A stretch of 64,000 nt of DNA from G963677325 sp963677325 (GCA_963677325.2 CAXXGM010000008.1:372001-436000); one strand, 5' to 3'. Shown: positions 51,908-62,297, counted from the stretch's first letter. The notes: generated by a model from the letters alone, not told the origin. Numbers and translations are program-made.

Positions 51908-53104
51908 ATGAATTTAATGACAGAGAAAAAATTTCAGGACTTTATCGATAATCAATTCTTCGTTGGTTGGGTGAAGAATCCTACTGTTGAGAGTGATCAA
52001 TATTGGGGAAAATATATTGCCGATCATCCTTCAGAAAGGGAGTCTATTGATCAGGCAAAATACCTTTTGTCAAGGTTTCAGAAAGAAAAAAAGAGGCCAA
52101 AAGATGACGATATCAGAAATGTTTGGTTAAATATCCAGTCAAAAATTCTAAACCCATACCCAAAGGTCAGATCCATAAATATATGGGTGGCTGCGGCATC
52201 TGTTATTTTAATCATTGGCATTAGCGCGGGGGTATTGTTCCGTATAACTGAAAACCGGGATAAATCTGTAAATTATACTTCCATGGTAATAACTGAACCT
52301 GCAGGGAACGAGGTTAAACTGATTCTTTCCGACAATTCGGAAAAAAGATTTGCCAAAGAAGATCCTGCTATTAAGTATAATAAGAACGGAGAAATTTTGG
52401 TTGATTCTGTGACTTTAGCCAATGAGATATCTACTGCCAATGAGCCAGACAAGGGAGCATTTAATCAATTGGTTGTGCCGAAAGGCAAACGATCCAGTTT
52501 AACCTTCTCAGATGGGACCAGGTTATATCTGAACTCGGGGAGCCAGGTGATTTACCCTGTGACTTTTAATAAAAAGTTAAGGGAAATCTATATCAGGGGA
52601 GAGGCCTATCTGGAGGTTGCTCATGATGCGGGCTGGCCCTTTATTGTGAAAACCGACCATTTGAATGTTAAGGTCCTGGGAACTGAATTTGACATCAAAT
52701 CTTATCCTGAAGAGGCCAATTCTTCTGTTGTTCTTGTGAACGGCAGCGTACAGGCTATCGTAAATTCACAAAAAATACTCATGAAAGAAAATGAGTTATT
52801 CACTTTGGATAATGCCACCGAAAAAACATCACTGGGGAAAACCAATGTACTGGAATACGTCTCCTGGAAAGATGGCTGGATGTATTGTACGAACGAGCGT
52901 ATTGATAATATTGCTAAAAAATTATCGCGCTATTATGATGTGAAAATTCAGTTTAATGATGAAAAGGTGAAAGACATTACTTTAACAGGGAAGTTGGATC
53001 TTAAAACTGAATGTCAGAAAATTCTTAATGTTATCAGTTTCATAGCCCCGGTTGATTATAAAATAATTGATGGGAATATCATATTATCATCTAAAATTAA
53101 ATAA
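51908..53104 (+). CDS. FecR-family anti-sigma factor
   Basis: 398 aa. N-terminal cytoplasmic part (1-90), which would bind the sigma factor, one membrane helix (about 93-113, WVAAASVILIIGISAGVLF), then the periplasmic FecR domain (about 190-300, KRSSLTFSDGTRLYLNSGSQ, GEAYLEVAHD, LGTEFDIKSYPEE) and a C-terminal DUF4974-like domain (about 325-395), expected to contact the STN domain of the receptor. It transmits the signal from the SusC-like receptor to the ECF sigma encoded upstream. Confidence 0.94.
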   Translation: MNLMTEKKFQDFIDNQFFVGWVKNPTVESDQYWGKYIADHPSERESIDQAKYLLSRFQKEKKRPKDDDIRNVWLNIQSKILNPYPKVRSINIWVAAASVILIIGISAGVLFRITENRDKSVNYTSMVITEPAGNEVKLILSDNSEKRFAKEDPAIKYNKNGEILVDSVTLANEISTANEPDKGAFNQLVVPKGKRSSLTFSDGTRLYLNSGSQVIYPVTFNKKLREIYIRGEAYLEVAHDAGWPFIVKTDHLNVKVLGTEFDIKSYPEEANSSVVLVNGSVQAIVNSQKILMKENELFTLDNATEKTSLGKTNVLEYVSWKDGWMYCTNERIDNIAKKLSRYYDVKIQFNDEKVKDITLTGKLDLKTECQKILNVISFIAPVDYKIIDGNIILSSKIK

Positions 53105-53159
53105 GTATGCCTATGCGAGATTAAAAACTACTATGTCTATTTTAAAAAAAACAAAAAAA

Positions 53160-53188
53160 GGCAGGCTATACTGCGAATATAACCTGCC
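53160..53188 (+). promoter_or_regulatory. hairpin in the fecR-susC spacer
   Basis: GGCAGG-c-TATA (53160-53170) pairs with TATA-a-CCTGCC (53178-53188) with one mismatch. No T-run follows on the plus strand; the A-run before it would give one on the minus strand. It may be a partial stop or a leader structure for the receptor gene. Confidence 0.4.
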
Positions 53189-53247
53189 CAATGTTTTAAC
53201 TGCACCTTTTTGTTAATTAATTGCAAATTAAAATCGAAAGCAAAATT

Positions 53248-56200
53248 ATGAAAAAAAATAAGTTTTTAGTTCCCTTAAACAGGAACTGGAAAAAATTATT
53301 GCTGACAATGAAGTTATGTCTGCTATTCCTATTGATTTCTGCTGCAACCTTGATGGCCAATAATGGTTATTCACAGAATACTGCATTATCCATTCATTTA
53401 AAGAATGCCACTTTAAGAGATTTGATCTCTGAAGTTGAAAGACAGAGTGAGTTTATTTTTGTTTTTTACGACCAAGCAGTCGATTTGGACAGGAAAATTG
53501 ATGTCCAGGTTGAGAACCAGACGATTGATAAAGTTTTAGATGAAGTTCTTAAGTCGTCCGAATTGACCTATCGGATTTTTGACCGGCAGATTGGCCTTGG
53601 GAAACGTAATTCTGTAACGGGTGACATAGAAGTGCCAACCTCGATAGATAAACTGATGCCACCCGATAAGAGAATAATTTCAGGGACTGTCAAAGACAGC
53701 AAAGGGTTGGTATTGCCTGGAGTAACAGTGTTGGCAAAGGGAACGACTTTAGGGACAATTACCGATGCCAACGGTCAGTTCAAATTAGCTGTTCTTGTGG
53801 ATGTAAAATCTTTTGTGTTTTCATTTGTGGGGATGAAATCCCAGGAAGTTTTGCTTGAAAATAAGACTAAACTTTCAATTGTTCTGGAGGATGAAGCTAT
53901 TGGTATAGAAGAAATTGTTGTAATAGGGTATGGTACTTCCAGAAAGAAGGATCTAACGGGTGCAGTATCGATAGTAAAAATGGACGATATTGAGAAAGCC
54001 CCAGTAGCCTCTTTCGCTGAAGCACTTGCAGGAAGAGTAGCGGGGGTTCAAGTGAACAGTATGGATGGACAACCGGGTAACGAAATGGACATCGTCATTA
54101 GAGGAGCAAATTCACTTACTCAAAGTAATTCACCTCTATTTGTAATTGATGGATTCCCAGTTGAAGACCCAAGTCTTGGCATTCTTAACCCAGAGGATAT
54201 TGAATCGATAACAATATTGAAGGATGCATCATCCACTGCAATATACGGGTCTCGAGGTGCAAACGGGGTGGTTGTTATTGAAACAAAAAAGGGGAGAAGT
54301 GGTAAACCTGTTATAACTTTTAAAAACCAAATTGGATCCCAGCAGCTTTTGAAAAAAATGGAGTTAATGAGTCCTTATGAATTCGTAAAATACCAATTTG
54401 AACTTAATCCTGTAAATGCAGCGTCGGTTTATTTTAAAAATGGGCGTAATCTGGAATCTTATAAAGATATTAAAGCCGTTGATTTGCAGGATCAGCTTTA
54501 TCGGACAGCGTTATATAGGAATCATTCTCTTGCCGTGAGAGGCGAAAGTGGCTCAACCAATTACTCTCTTTCCGGGTCAGTTAATAAGCAGGAAGGAATA
54601 ATTCTCAACTCGGGATATGATCGATATCAAGGCAGGATCTCAATAGACCAAATCCTGAGTCCAAAACTAAAAGCAGGGATCATTGTCAATTATTCCAAAA
54701 TCAACTATTTCGGGCAGAAAATAGCCTCTGAGCCTGGTTTTTTTGGTAATTCCATTATGGCAAGAGCCTGGGCCTGGAGACCAGTTTCGGGTGAAGAGGA
54801 TGAATATGAGCTTCTCGATGAAGAGTATGACGGTTTGGCTTTAAATAGCACTGATTTAAGACTAAATCCTGTAATGACAATCAAGAATGAACATATAGTT
54901 ACCCAATCTGTAAATATGTTGGGTAATGCTTATCTTCAATATTATATATCGAAGGACTTAACAGCAAAAGTTGCAGTTGCTGCCAATAACACGCGGATTA
55001 AAGCAGAGCAGTTCTACAATTCGCATACTACTCAGGGTAATTTATTGAATCCATTTAATTCACAAGGGGTGTGGGGGGCGTTGGATTTCACAGATAATGA
55101 TGTCTGGTCGAATGAGAATACGCTCACTTACAAAAGAGCGTTTAATAAGGATCATAAATTGACTATGTTAGGTGGTTTTTCTCAACAGGAAGCAAAGACT
55201 AGCTTATATGGACATAAGGCGCAGCAAGTGCCAAATGAGCAGCTTGGAATAGCCGGACTTGATGAGGGGATACCTCTATCAGTCAGAGCTTATGAAAGTC
55301 GAAATACGCTCCAATCATTTTTCGGAAGACTGGATTATAATTATAAATCCAAATATTTAATTACAGGATCTATCAGGGCTGATGGGTCATCCAAATTTGC
55401 CGCAGCCAACAGATGGGCTTATTTCCCTGCCGCCGCTTTAAGGTGGAATATGCAAGAAGAACCTTTTATGAAATCTATTGGTGGAATTTCCAAATCCACA
55501 ATAAGACTGAGTTATGGTATCTCAGGAAATAACAGAGTTAGCGATTTTGGCTATCTATCTGCCTTAAGCCTTCCACTTAATAATTCTTATTCATTTAACA
55601 ACCAGACACCTACCAAAGGTGTTGTTCCGGGTAATTTAGGAAACAATGATCTGAAGTGGGAAAGTACTGCATCAACGGATATAGGCTATGAACTGGGTCT
55701 ATTTAATAGCAGGATTGAATTAGCAGTTGATCTATACCGGAAAACAACTAGAGATCTATTGTTAAATGCTAATCTCCCTGCACAAACCGGATTCACTAAT
55801 GCTTTTAAAAATATAGGGGCAATAAGGAATGATGGACTGGAAATTTCTCTGAATACCATTAATGTGAGGTCCAAAAATTTCAACTGGGAGAGTAATTTAA
55901 ATATCAGTTTTAATCAGAACAAAATTATTGAGTTGACTTCAGGACAGCAAAATTTGTTTTCAACTGTATCCTTTGCGACAGGATATAACGACCCACTTTA
56001 TGTTGCACAGATTGGGCAACCTGCAGGAATGATGTATGGCTATATATTTGATGGTGTCTATCAATACATTGATTTTGAATGTCCTTCACCTGGTAAGTAT
56101 GTATTAAAAAATAATATTCCCACTAATGGAGACACAAGAACCACTATTCAGCCCGGAGATATAAAATATAAAGATCTAAATGGAGATGGTGTGGTTAATA

Positions 56201-56808
56201 CTTATGATCAGACAATTATAGGGCGGGGACAGCCTATTCATACCGGAGGATTTGTTAACAATTTTCGTTACAAAGGATTCAATTTGAACGTGTTTTTACA
56301 ATGGTCTTATGGAAACGATATTTATAACGCAAACCGCATGAAGTTTGAAGGTTATAATTTAACAGGTGTAATACTAGGAAATTATAATCAATTTGCCAGT
56401 TTTAATGACCGTTGGACTCCCGACCATCCATCCAATAAAAATTACAGAGTTGGAGGAGGAGGTCCTCTTGGAATGTACTCATCCAGAGTTGTTGAAGACG
56501 GTTCTTTTCTGCGCCTGAAGACCCTCTCTTTTGGGTACTCAATTCCAGTCAAATATATCAAAAGATTCTATTTGAGTCAGTTAAATTTTAACGTGGAAGC
56601 CCAGAATCTATTGACATTTACCAAGTATACAGGACCCGATCCTGACGTATCAGCACGCACTCCAGCAGTACTTGTACCCGGCTTCGATTCATATACTTAT
56701 AAATTTACCAAACCAGGTGTTTACAAAGTCTATTTCATTGCTGCAAATGCTAATATTAATGAAAGCAGAGAAGTAATAAGACAAATTGATATTACAATTG
56801 AGCCTTAA
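53248..56808 (+). CDS. SusC-like TonB-dependent receptor with STN domain and a foreign C-terminus
   Basis: About 1186 aa from ATG 53248; an in-frame TTG nine codons earlier is rejected. Signal/anchor stretch around residues 23-45, STN domain (about 50-105), CarboxypepD_reg-like domain (ISGTVKDSKGLVLPGVTV), plug domain (VSIVKMDDIEKAP...IYGSRGANGVVVIETKKG) and a large beta barrel. It imports glycans across the outer membrane and signals through FecR. After LVPGFDSYTY, where SusC proteins finish with a barrel strand ending in Phe, the sequence instead reads KFTKPGVYKVYFIAANAN to the stop, resembling the end of a PKD/DUF5017-like surface lipoprotein. The final barrel strand is therefore lost. No susD follows. 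Confidence 0.9.
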   Translation: MKKNKFLVPLNRNWKKLLLTMKLCLLFLLISAATLMANNGYSQNTALSIHLKNATLRDLISEVERQSEFIFVFYDQAVDLDRKIDVQVENQTIDKVLDEVLKSSELTYRIFDRQIGLGKRNSVTGDIEVPTSIDKLMPPDKRIISGTVKDSKGLVLPGVTVLAKGTTLGTITDANGQFKLAVLVDVKSFVFSFVGMKSQEVLLENKTKLSIVLEDEAIGIEEIVVIGYGTSRKKDLTGAVSIVKMDDIEKAPVASFAEALAGRVAGVQVNSMDGQPGNEMDIVIRGANSLTQSNSPLFVIDGFPVEDPSLGILNPEDIESITILKDASSTAIYGSRGANGVVVIETKKGRSGKPVITFKNQIGSQQLLKKMELMSPYEFVKYQFELNPVNAASVYFKNGRNLESYKDIKAVDLQDQLYRTALYRNHSLAVRGESGSTNYSLSGSVNKQEGIILNSGYDRYQGRISIDQILSPKLKAGIIVNYSKINYFGQKIASEPGFFGNSIMARAWAWRPVSGEEDEYELLDEEYDGLALNSTDLRLNPVMTIKNEHIVTQSVNMLGNAYLQYYISKDLTAKVAVAANNTRIKAEQFYNSHTTQGNLLNPFNSQGVWGALDFTDNDVWSNENTLTYKRAFNKDHKLTMLGGFSQQEAKTSLYGHKAQQVPNEQLGIAGLDEGIPLSVRAYESRNTLQSFFGRLDYNYKSKYLITGSIRADGSSKFAAANRWAYFPAAALRWNMQEEPFMKSIGGISKSTIRLSYGISGNNRVSDFGYLSALSLPLNNSYSFNNQTPTKGVVPGNLGNNDLKWESTASTDIGYELGLFNSRIELAVDLYRKTTRDLLLNANLPAQTGFTNAFKNIGAIRNDGLEISLNTINVRSKNFNWESNLNISFNQNKIIELTSGQQNLFSTVSFATGYNDPLYVAQIGQPAGMMYGYIFDGVYQYIDFECPSPGKYVLKNNIPTNGDTRTTIQPGDIKYKDLNGDGVVNTYDQTIIGRGQPIHTGGFVNNFRYKGFNLNVFLQWSYGNDIYNANRMKFEGYNLTGVILGNYNQFASFNDRWTPDHPSNKNYRVGGGGPLGMYSSRVVEDGSFLRLKTLSFGYSIPVKYIKRFYLSQLNFNVEAQNLLTFTKYTGPDPDVSARTPAVLVPGFDSYTYKFTKPGVYKVYFIAANANINESREVIRQIDITIEP

Positions 56809-56940
56809 GCCATCCTGATGAGGCTGCTGATTATTAAACTGTATTAATATCAGCATGCCTTTAAATGTTGTTAAGAAAGCTATACAAACAACGAAAAAAT
56901 CATTATAAAATTTTGGTTGAAAAAATTAAAATATACAATT

Positions 56941-58284
56941 ATGAAGGATAGTCGAAGAACTTTTATGAAACAGGTCATGACAGGTGCAGCTGCTCTTTCT
57001 GTTGGAGGCATTTTACCCGGATACAGCGCTAAAAGTTATGGTAGAATCTCTGGAGCAAACGACAGGATTAACATTGCAATGATGGGTGTAAACTCCCGTG
57101 GTATGGCCTTGGCAAATTCCTTTTGTAAACAAGAAAATTGTGAAATTATATATGTCTGCGATGTTGACTCACGTGCAGAACAAAAATGCATCGGAAATAT
57201 TGAAAAGATCACGGGAAAACGTCCAGGCGCTATGCCTGATTTCAGAAAGGTTCTCGAGAGCAAGGACCTTGATGCCATTGTTATTGCAGCTCCTGATCAT
57301 TGGCATGCCCCCGCTGCTATACTTGCTTCAAAAGCTGGCAAACATGTCTATCTTGAAAAACCTTGCAGCCATAACCCAAAGGAAGGAGAGTTATTGATTG
57401 CTGCTGTAGCAAAGTATAAAAATGTTATTCAGATGGGAAATCAACGCCGTTCTTTTCCTAATATAGTTGCCGGTATTGCCGAACTTAAGGCCGGCATAAT
57501 TGGCAGACCCTATTTTGCGAAAACATGGTACACCAACAACCGTCCTTCTATTGGAGGTGGCAGGGAAATTCCTGTCCCATCATGGCTTGATTACGAATTA
57601 TGGCAGGGTCCGGCTCCTCGTAAATCATTTAAAGATAACTTTTTACATTATAATTGGCATTGGTTCTGGAATTGGGGAACAGGTGAGTCTGGAAATAACG
57701 GAACCCACTTCGTTGATCTCGCACGCTGGGGATTGGGTGTTGATTATCCTGTCCGTATTTGTTCCGCAGGCGGACGTTACCGTTATCAGGATGACTGGCA
57801 GACTCCCGATACTCAGGTTATAAATATGGAGTTCAATAATAACACAAGCATGTCCTGGGAGGGTCTCAGTTGCAACGGCCGTCCTATTGAAGGCAGCACG
57901 GTTGGGGTTATATTCAGCGGTGAAAATGGATCATTACGGATTGATAGCGGAGATGCTTACTCAGTTTTTGATCTGAAAGGTAAACTCATTAAAGAAGTCA
58001 ATGGTAAATCACAGGTTGATACACACAACCTCAGTAATCCTGCAATGGGACTGGATTCAGTTCATATTCGAAACTTCCTGGATGCCATAAGGATCGGGAC
58101 CCCATTAAATTCAGATATTTTGAGCGGTCATAAAAGTACTTTGCTTGTTCAGCTTGGAAATATTGCTCTTCGTTCGGGTAACACATTGCATCTGGATCCT
58201 TCAAATGGTCATATTAAGAATGATCCTGTGGCCCAAAAATTATGGTCCAGAGATTATCAATCGGGTTGGGACCCTAAAATATGA
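56941..58284 (+). CDS. Tat-exported Gfo/Idh/MocA-family oxidoreductase
   Basis: 447 aa from ATG 56941; an in-frame TTG eight codons upstream is rejected. The N-terminus has a twin-arginine signal (DSRRTFMKQVMTG followed by a hydrophobic stretch), so folded enzyme is exported by the Tat system, consistent with tatA in this window. The Rossmann part includes INIAMMGVNSRGMAL, the EKP motif (VYLEKPCSHNPKE) typical of this family, and the C-terminal alpha/beta domain with GTHFVDLARWGLG. Such enzymes act on sugars or sugar derivatives with tightly bound NAD(P). Position between SusC and GH106 genes suggests glycan processing; substrate unknown. Confidence 0.93.
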   Translation: MKDSRRTFMKQVMTGAAALSVGGILPGYSAKSYGRISGANDRINIAMMGVNSRGMALANSFCKQENCEIIYVCDVDSRAEQKCIGNIEKITGKRPGAMPDFRKVLESKDLDAIVIAAPDHWHAPAAILASKAGKHVYLEKPCSHNPKEGELLIAAVAKYKNVIQMGNQRRSFPNIVAGIAELKAGIIGRPYFAKTWYTNNRPSIGGGREIPVPSWLDYELWQGPAPRKSFKDNFLHYNWHWFWNWGTGESGNNGTHFVDLARWGLGVDYPVRICSAGGRYRYQDDWQTPDTQVINMEFNNNTSMSWEGLSCNGRPIEGSTVGVIFSGENGSLRIDSGDAYSVFDLKGKLIKEVNGKSQVDTHNLSNPAMGLDSVHIRNFLDAIRIGTPLNSDILSGHKSTLLVQLGNIALRSGNTLHLDPSNGHIKNDPVAQKLWSRDYQSGWDPKI

Positions 58285-58366
58285 CATCGGTCTGTATTAT
58301 GCTTGTTGATTAAACAGAGATATTTTACAATTTATTTGTAATTATTACTTTTAGTAATGGAAAATT

Positions 58367-61339
58367 ATGAAATTAACTATTAACCCAGCAAAAATAAATT
58401 CATTTCGTTTGAGTGTAAACAAAACTTCAAAAAGAGGTTTTTATATAAAGACAATTGTTTTTGTGAGCTTGTTTATAAACTGTCAATTTCCTGAAATCAG
58501 CTCAAAAAATAAAATGCTGGAAAATCAGTGTGTTCCGTTTGATTTTAGGACTGAGGATTTTATAAACCCCTCTTCAAAATATGGTCCTTTTACAAGATGG
58601 TGGTGGCCTGGGAATGATGTTACAACTGAAGAACTGAAAAGGGAAGTGCAGTTATTTTCAAAAAACAAATTTGCAGGGGTGGAGATTCAGGCCTTTACCG
58701 TAGGTATTAATCCTGTAGGAAAAAGACTTGATAAGGTCTATGGCTGGGATACTCCATCTTTTTATGAAAATGTTCAGGCTGTAATGAAAGAAGCTCTGAA
58801 AACAGGTTTAACAGTAGACTTGAATGCTGGAAGTGGCTGGCCGCTCGGAGGGTCCTTCTTAAAACCAGAGGAGAGCTTACTGACTCTTGATGCTGCAGAT
58901 ACTATTGTTTCAGGAGGTGCAAAATTAAATATTTCAGTGCCGGTTTTAAAAAACGACTATTCACAACTTTTAAGGGGTGAAAAAATAGTTTATAATAAAA
59001 TAAATCTCTCGATGGCTAAGATTCTGGCCATAACTGCTGCAAAAGTTTTAAAGACTGAAAATGGTAAAGTACATCTTGATCCAGCCAGTACGACTTTATT
59101 GAACGATCATGTTTATTCGGGTAAGATACAATGGAAAGTTCCTCAGGGAGGACAATGGCAGATTATTGCCTTTTATTCATTACCTGATGGTGAGAAACCT
59201 AATTATATTGCCGACCAGAAAATATGCTGGGTTACCGATCATTTGGATTCAAATGCTGTAAAGAAATCGTATGAATATCTTTTTGGTGAACGGACTGGAT
59301 TGCCTCGATTTTATGGTAACCCATTTCGAGCCATATTCAATGACAGCAAGGAATTTATTGCTCACAGGCATATTTCAAAAGAATTTATAGAATATTTCAA
59401 AAGCCGGAGGGGATATGATATCAGCCCATGGCTGGGTGTAAACATTATACCAGGATATAACAATGCCTATTCATTTGGTCGTGACACCACATCTTCCTAT
59501 GTATTTTCCAGTGAAGACTGGCGCCTTCGTTATGATTATAATCTAACCATATCAGAGCTGTATATGCAGCACTTTTTAAACACCAGCCGAAAATGGATGG
59601 AGCATCGAGGATTGTTGCATCGTGCGCAGGAATATGGAATTCGCATTGATGTTATCGGAGCCAGTGGTCTTGCTTCTATTCCGGAAGCGGAGCAGTTGTC
59701 AGCCGGAGGATCTGAAGGGTTTGTAAAACTGGTCACATCAGGTGCACATCTTTATAATAAACCAATCGTTTCCCAGGAATCATTTGTTTTTAGTAATAAA
59801 GCGGGGATGACCACACCTGAAAAGATAAAGGTTTTTGTAAATAAATCATTTGCTGCTGGCATTAATCAAATTGTTTATCACGGAACTTCCTATAAGTATC
59901 AAACCGGAGAGTATGGGGTTGAAGGCTGGCAAGCATGGAGCAGTCACTTTCGGCCTTTTAATTATGCATCCATTTTTAATGAAAGTTCTAATTACTGGAA
60001 ATACATGAAAGAGATCAATACCTTTATAGCACGCTCTCAATACATTTTACGTTCCGGTGAACCCAAGGCTGATGTGTTGATTTATTTTCCATTTATCGAT
60101 ATTGAACCTTCACAGATGTATAGAAATCCGGAAGAAACCGTTATTAATGGAGATATTAAAAACAATCAGCTCAAAGTCAGTAATCCTACTGTTATTCAAC
60201 GATGGTTCATGGATGCCTGGCCAATGATCAACAAGCTTGAGGCGATGGGCATAACATGGGATTATGTAAATGATGAATCTTTATTGACTGCTGATATTCA
60301 TAATAATTTCATTAAGATAAGGGGTAATGACTATAAAGGTTTAATTATTTCAAATGTACCTTACATACAATCAGAGGTGACAAAACGATTAGACACCTTA
60401 TCCGCGAAAGGAGCCAGGCTATTTATTTACGGAAACTGTCCCTCAAAACAGCCTGGATATCTGAATTATGGGCAAAATGATTTGAGAATCACACAATATT
60501 TTAAGTGTATTATGAGTCACCGGAATGTCTTTCAAACAGCAAGTTTGGACAAATTCGAAGAAGGGGTGAAAACATTAAAAGGGCCGATTAAATTTAATCA
60601 GAAATACAATTTTATCAGACAGATTCAGAGAGAAATGAGCGATGGAAGCAGGATCCATTTTTTCTGGAATCGTTCGGATCAGGTAAAATCCATATCATTA
60701 ACATTGAATAAGGACTTTAAAATTAGTTATTGGTTGAATGCAGAAGACGGGAGCATAATAAAAAATGAGGGTGAGGCAGTTGCTTTTCTATTGCAACCCT
60801 ATAGCTCAATTATATTGTATGCGTCTGTAAAAAAAACCATTCCTGATAAGTCGCTCAGTCAAATACCGACTGCTTTTTCAAGCAGTAAAAAGATTTTAGA
60901 GATAAAAAAATGGAATATCAAAGCAGGCGAACAGTCATTAACTGACAGTGGATTGTTTGACTGGAGAACTAATGACCAGTTTAAATATTTATCTAGTGTG
61001 GGTACTTATACTTCTTCATTTACTATAGATTTAAAAAAGAATAGGACCTATTTTTTAAAAATGAATAATGTGTATTTCACAGCTGAAATTTTTATAAATG
61101 ATAAATTGGCGGATAAAAAAATATGGCCACCCTATTGTACTGACATTACTAGTTTCCTCAAAAAAGATGTAAATACTATTAAGATATTAGTCACACCCTC
61201 CAACCGTAATTTTTTTGTAGGTCAAGGTGTGAATGGGAACACACAATATTCAAATTTTAAAAATTCTGCCAATACACTAATGCCAGCAGGGCTGGGTGGA
61301 CCAGTGATAATCGCAGAGCGTACAATGGTTAATAAATGA
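58367..61339 (+). CDS. GH106-like glycoside hydrolase (alpha-L-rhamnosidase family)
   Basis: 990 aa. A hydrophobic N-terminal segment (about 25-40, ending FINC) suggests export, possibly as a lipoprotein although the residue before Cys is unusual. The GPFTRWWWPGNDVTTEELKREV segment (about 73-94), the NAGSGWPLGG region (about 154-163) and the C-terminal galactose-binding-like beta domain (ending MPAGLGGPVIIAE) resemble the GH106 family, which removes terminal rhamnose from pectic glycans such as rhamnogalacturonan II. Catalytic Glu residues could not be placed with certainty. Its stop codon overlaps the ATG of the next frame (ATGA). It fits with the SusC receptor and oxidoreductase as part of a glycan-degradation locus. 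Confidence 0.8.
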   Translation: MKLTINPAKINSFRLSVNKTSKRGFYIKTIVFVSLFINCQFPEISSKNKMLENQCVPFDFRTEDFINPSSKYGPFTRWWWPGNDVTTEELKREVQLFSKNKFAGVEIQAFTVGINPVGKRLDKVYGWDTPSFYENVQAVMKEALKTGLTVDLNAGSGWPLGGSFLKPEESLLTLDAADTIVSGGAKLNISVPVLKNDYSQLLRGEKIVYNKINLSMAKILAITAAKVLKTENGKVHLDPASTTLLNDHVYSGKIQWKVPQGGQWQIIAFYSLPDGEKPNYIADQKICWVTDHLDSNAVKKSYEYLFGERTGLPRFYGNPFRAIFNDSKEFIAHRHISKEFIEYFKSRRGYDISPWLGVNIIPGYNNAYSFGRDTTSSYVFSSEDWRLRYDYNLTISELYMQHFLNTSRKWMEHRGLLHRAQEYGIRIDVIGASGLASIPEAEQLSAGGSEGFVKLVTSGAHLYNKPIVSQESFVFSNKAGMTTPEKIKVFVNKSFAAGINQIVYHGTSYKYQTGEYGVEGWQAWSSHFRPFNYASIFNESSNYWKYMKEINTFIARSQYILRSGEPKADVLIYFPFIDIEPSQMYRNPEETVINGDIKNNQLKVSNPTVIQRWFMDAWPMINKLEAMGITWDYVNDESLLTADIHNNFIKIRGNDYKGLIISNVPYIQSEVTKRLDTLSAKGARLFIYGNCPSKQPGYLNYGQNDLRITQYFKCIMSHRNVFQTASLDKFEEGVKTLKGPIKFNQKYNFIRQIQREMSDGSRIHFFWNRSDQVKSISLTLNKDFKISYWLNAEDGSIIKNEGEAVAFLLQPYSSIILYASVKKTIPDKSLSQIPTAFSSSKKILEIKKWNIKAGEQSLTDSGLFDWRTNDQFKYLSSVGTYTSSFTIDLKKNRTYFLKMNNVYFTAEIFINDKLADKKIWPPYCTDITSFLKKDVNTIKILVTPSNRNFFVGQGVNGNTQYSNFKNSANTLMPAGLGGPVIIAERTMVNK

Positions 61340-61665
61340 ATATAGGATTTGGATCTTCAGGAAATACAAACTGGTGGGATCCAATCGGATTGGGTCATGA
61401 TGATGATTATTCCCATGCTCTTGCATACCGTGCTTGCATATTGCTAGGTCAATTGACTAAAATAGTAAATATGCCTGAGGAAACTGCATCCTATTATAAA
61501 TTTTCTGCAAATCTCAAGGCCAATTGTTATAACAGATTTTATAATTCAGAAACCGGAGTACTGGCAGGATGGGAAAGTGAAGACGGTGTTTTACATGATT
61601 ATTATTTCACTTTTGTAAATGGAGTAGCCATCACCTACGGATTAATTGAAGAAAGGGAAGCCTGA
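61336..61665 (+). pseudogene. fragment of a six-hairpin glycosidase
   Basis: 109 codons. The residues NTNWWDPIGLGHDDDYSHALAYRACILL and the later HDYYFTFVNGVAITYGL resemble an internal part of alpha/alpha-six-hairpin glycosidases (glycogen-debranching/GH78-like class), but a complete domain needs several hundred residues on both sides. Neither the start of the protein nor its end is present. Just past the stop another frame reads LLNVLDYSNIESYKDL, which may be the decayed continuation after a frameshift. The ATG overlaps the GH106 stop, so it could still be translated. Best seen as a deletion remnant. Confidence 0.7.
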
Positions 61666-62297
61666 CCTTACTGAATGTTCTTGACTATAGCAACATTGAA
61701 AGTTATAAAGATTTGTAAAAACCTTAAACTATGATCGCAAATGCAATCAGTAAAGCATTAAATATTAAGCAAGCCGCACCAGAACTGTTTGACGATGTAC
61801 ATTTAAAGATATATTGGAAATTACGGGGCTTTTAAAATCGGCTTTGTAGAGATGATTACACGAATTTTGACGAAATAACCCAAGGGGATGCACAAAGTTA
61901 TGGGTTATGAATTATGTGTGTAAGGAGTTGTGAAGTAGATGGTTGGAGGCCAGGGTGTAGAGGTCAGTGAAAGGGGGTATGTAGGAAGGGGGCTTACTGA
62001 ATAGTATTGATTAAAAATTGACTTATGAATAATCGAACTTCATCTTTGACCGGATTATCCGTGGTGATCTGAACCTGGGCTTGATAACAATCAGTATGAT
62101 GAGATGTTTGAATCTATTATCAGAGAGTTAAAATAATTGATACCGTTTTCAGCCGCTTTATGAAATTGATTTTTATCGGTGCTTTAACTGCAAACCCAAA
62201 TATTATCACAAATTAATTGTTAACGAGACGAATAATTATTGCAAAAAGGTTACGAAATATGTGTAAACATGTTTTGATGTAATGTAAATGAGTAAAA
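61666..62297. other. 632-bp stretch without intact gene
   Basis: Contains a 34-codon open frame (61731-61835) of unknown nature, an 8-bp hairpin (61875-61882 with 61901-61908), and a short sequence (ACCGGATTATCCGTGGT at 62049-62065 followed by GCTTGATAA at 62079) that recurs in diverged form at 63086-63125. No RNA gene or terminator seen. Looks like decayed sequence between gene fragments. Confidence 0.5.

Noticed and set aside
61731..61835. 34-codon open frame after the glycosidase fragment
   Set aside because: Short, no recognisable family, no ribosome-binding site; left as part of the decayed stretch.
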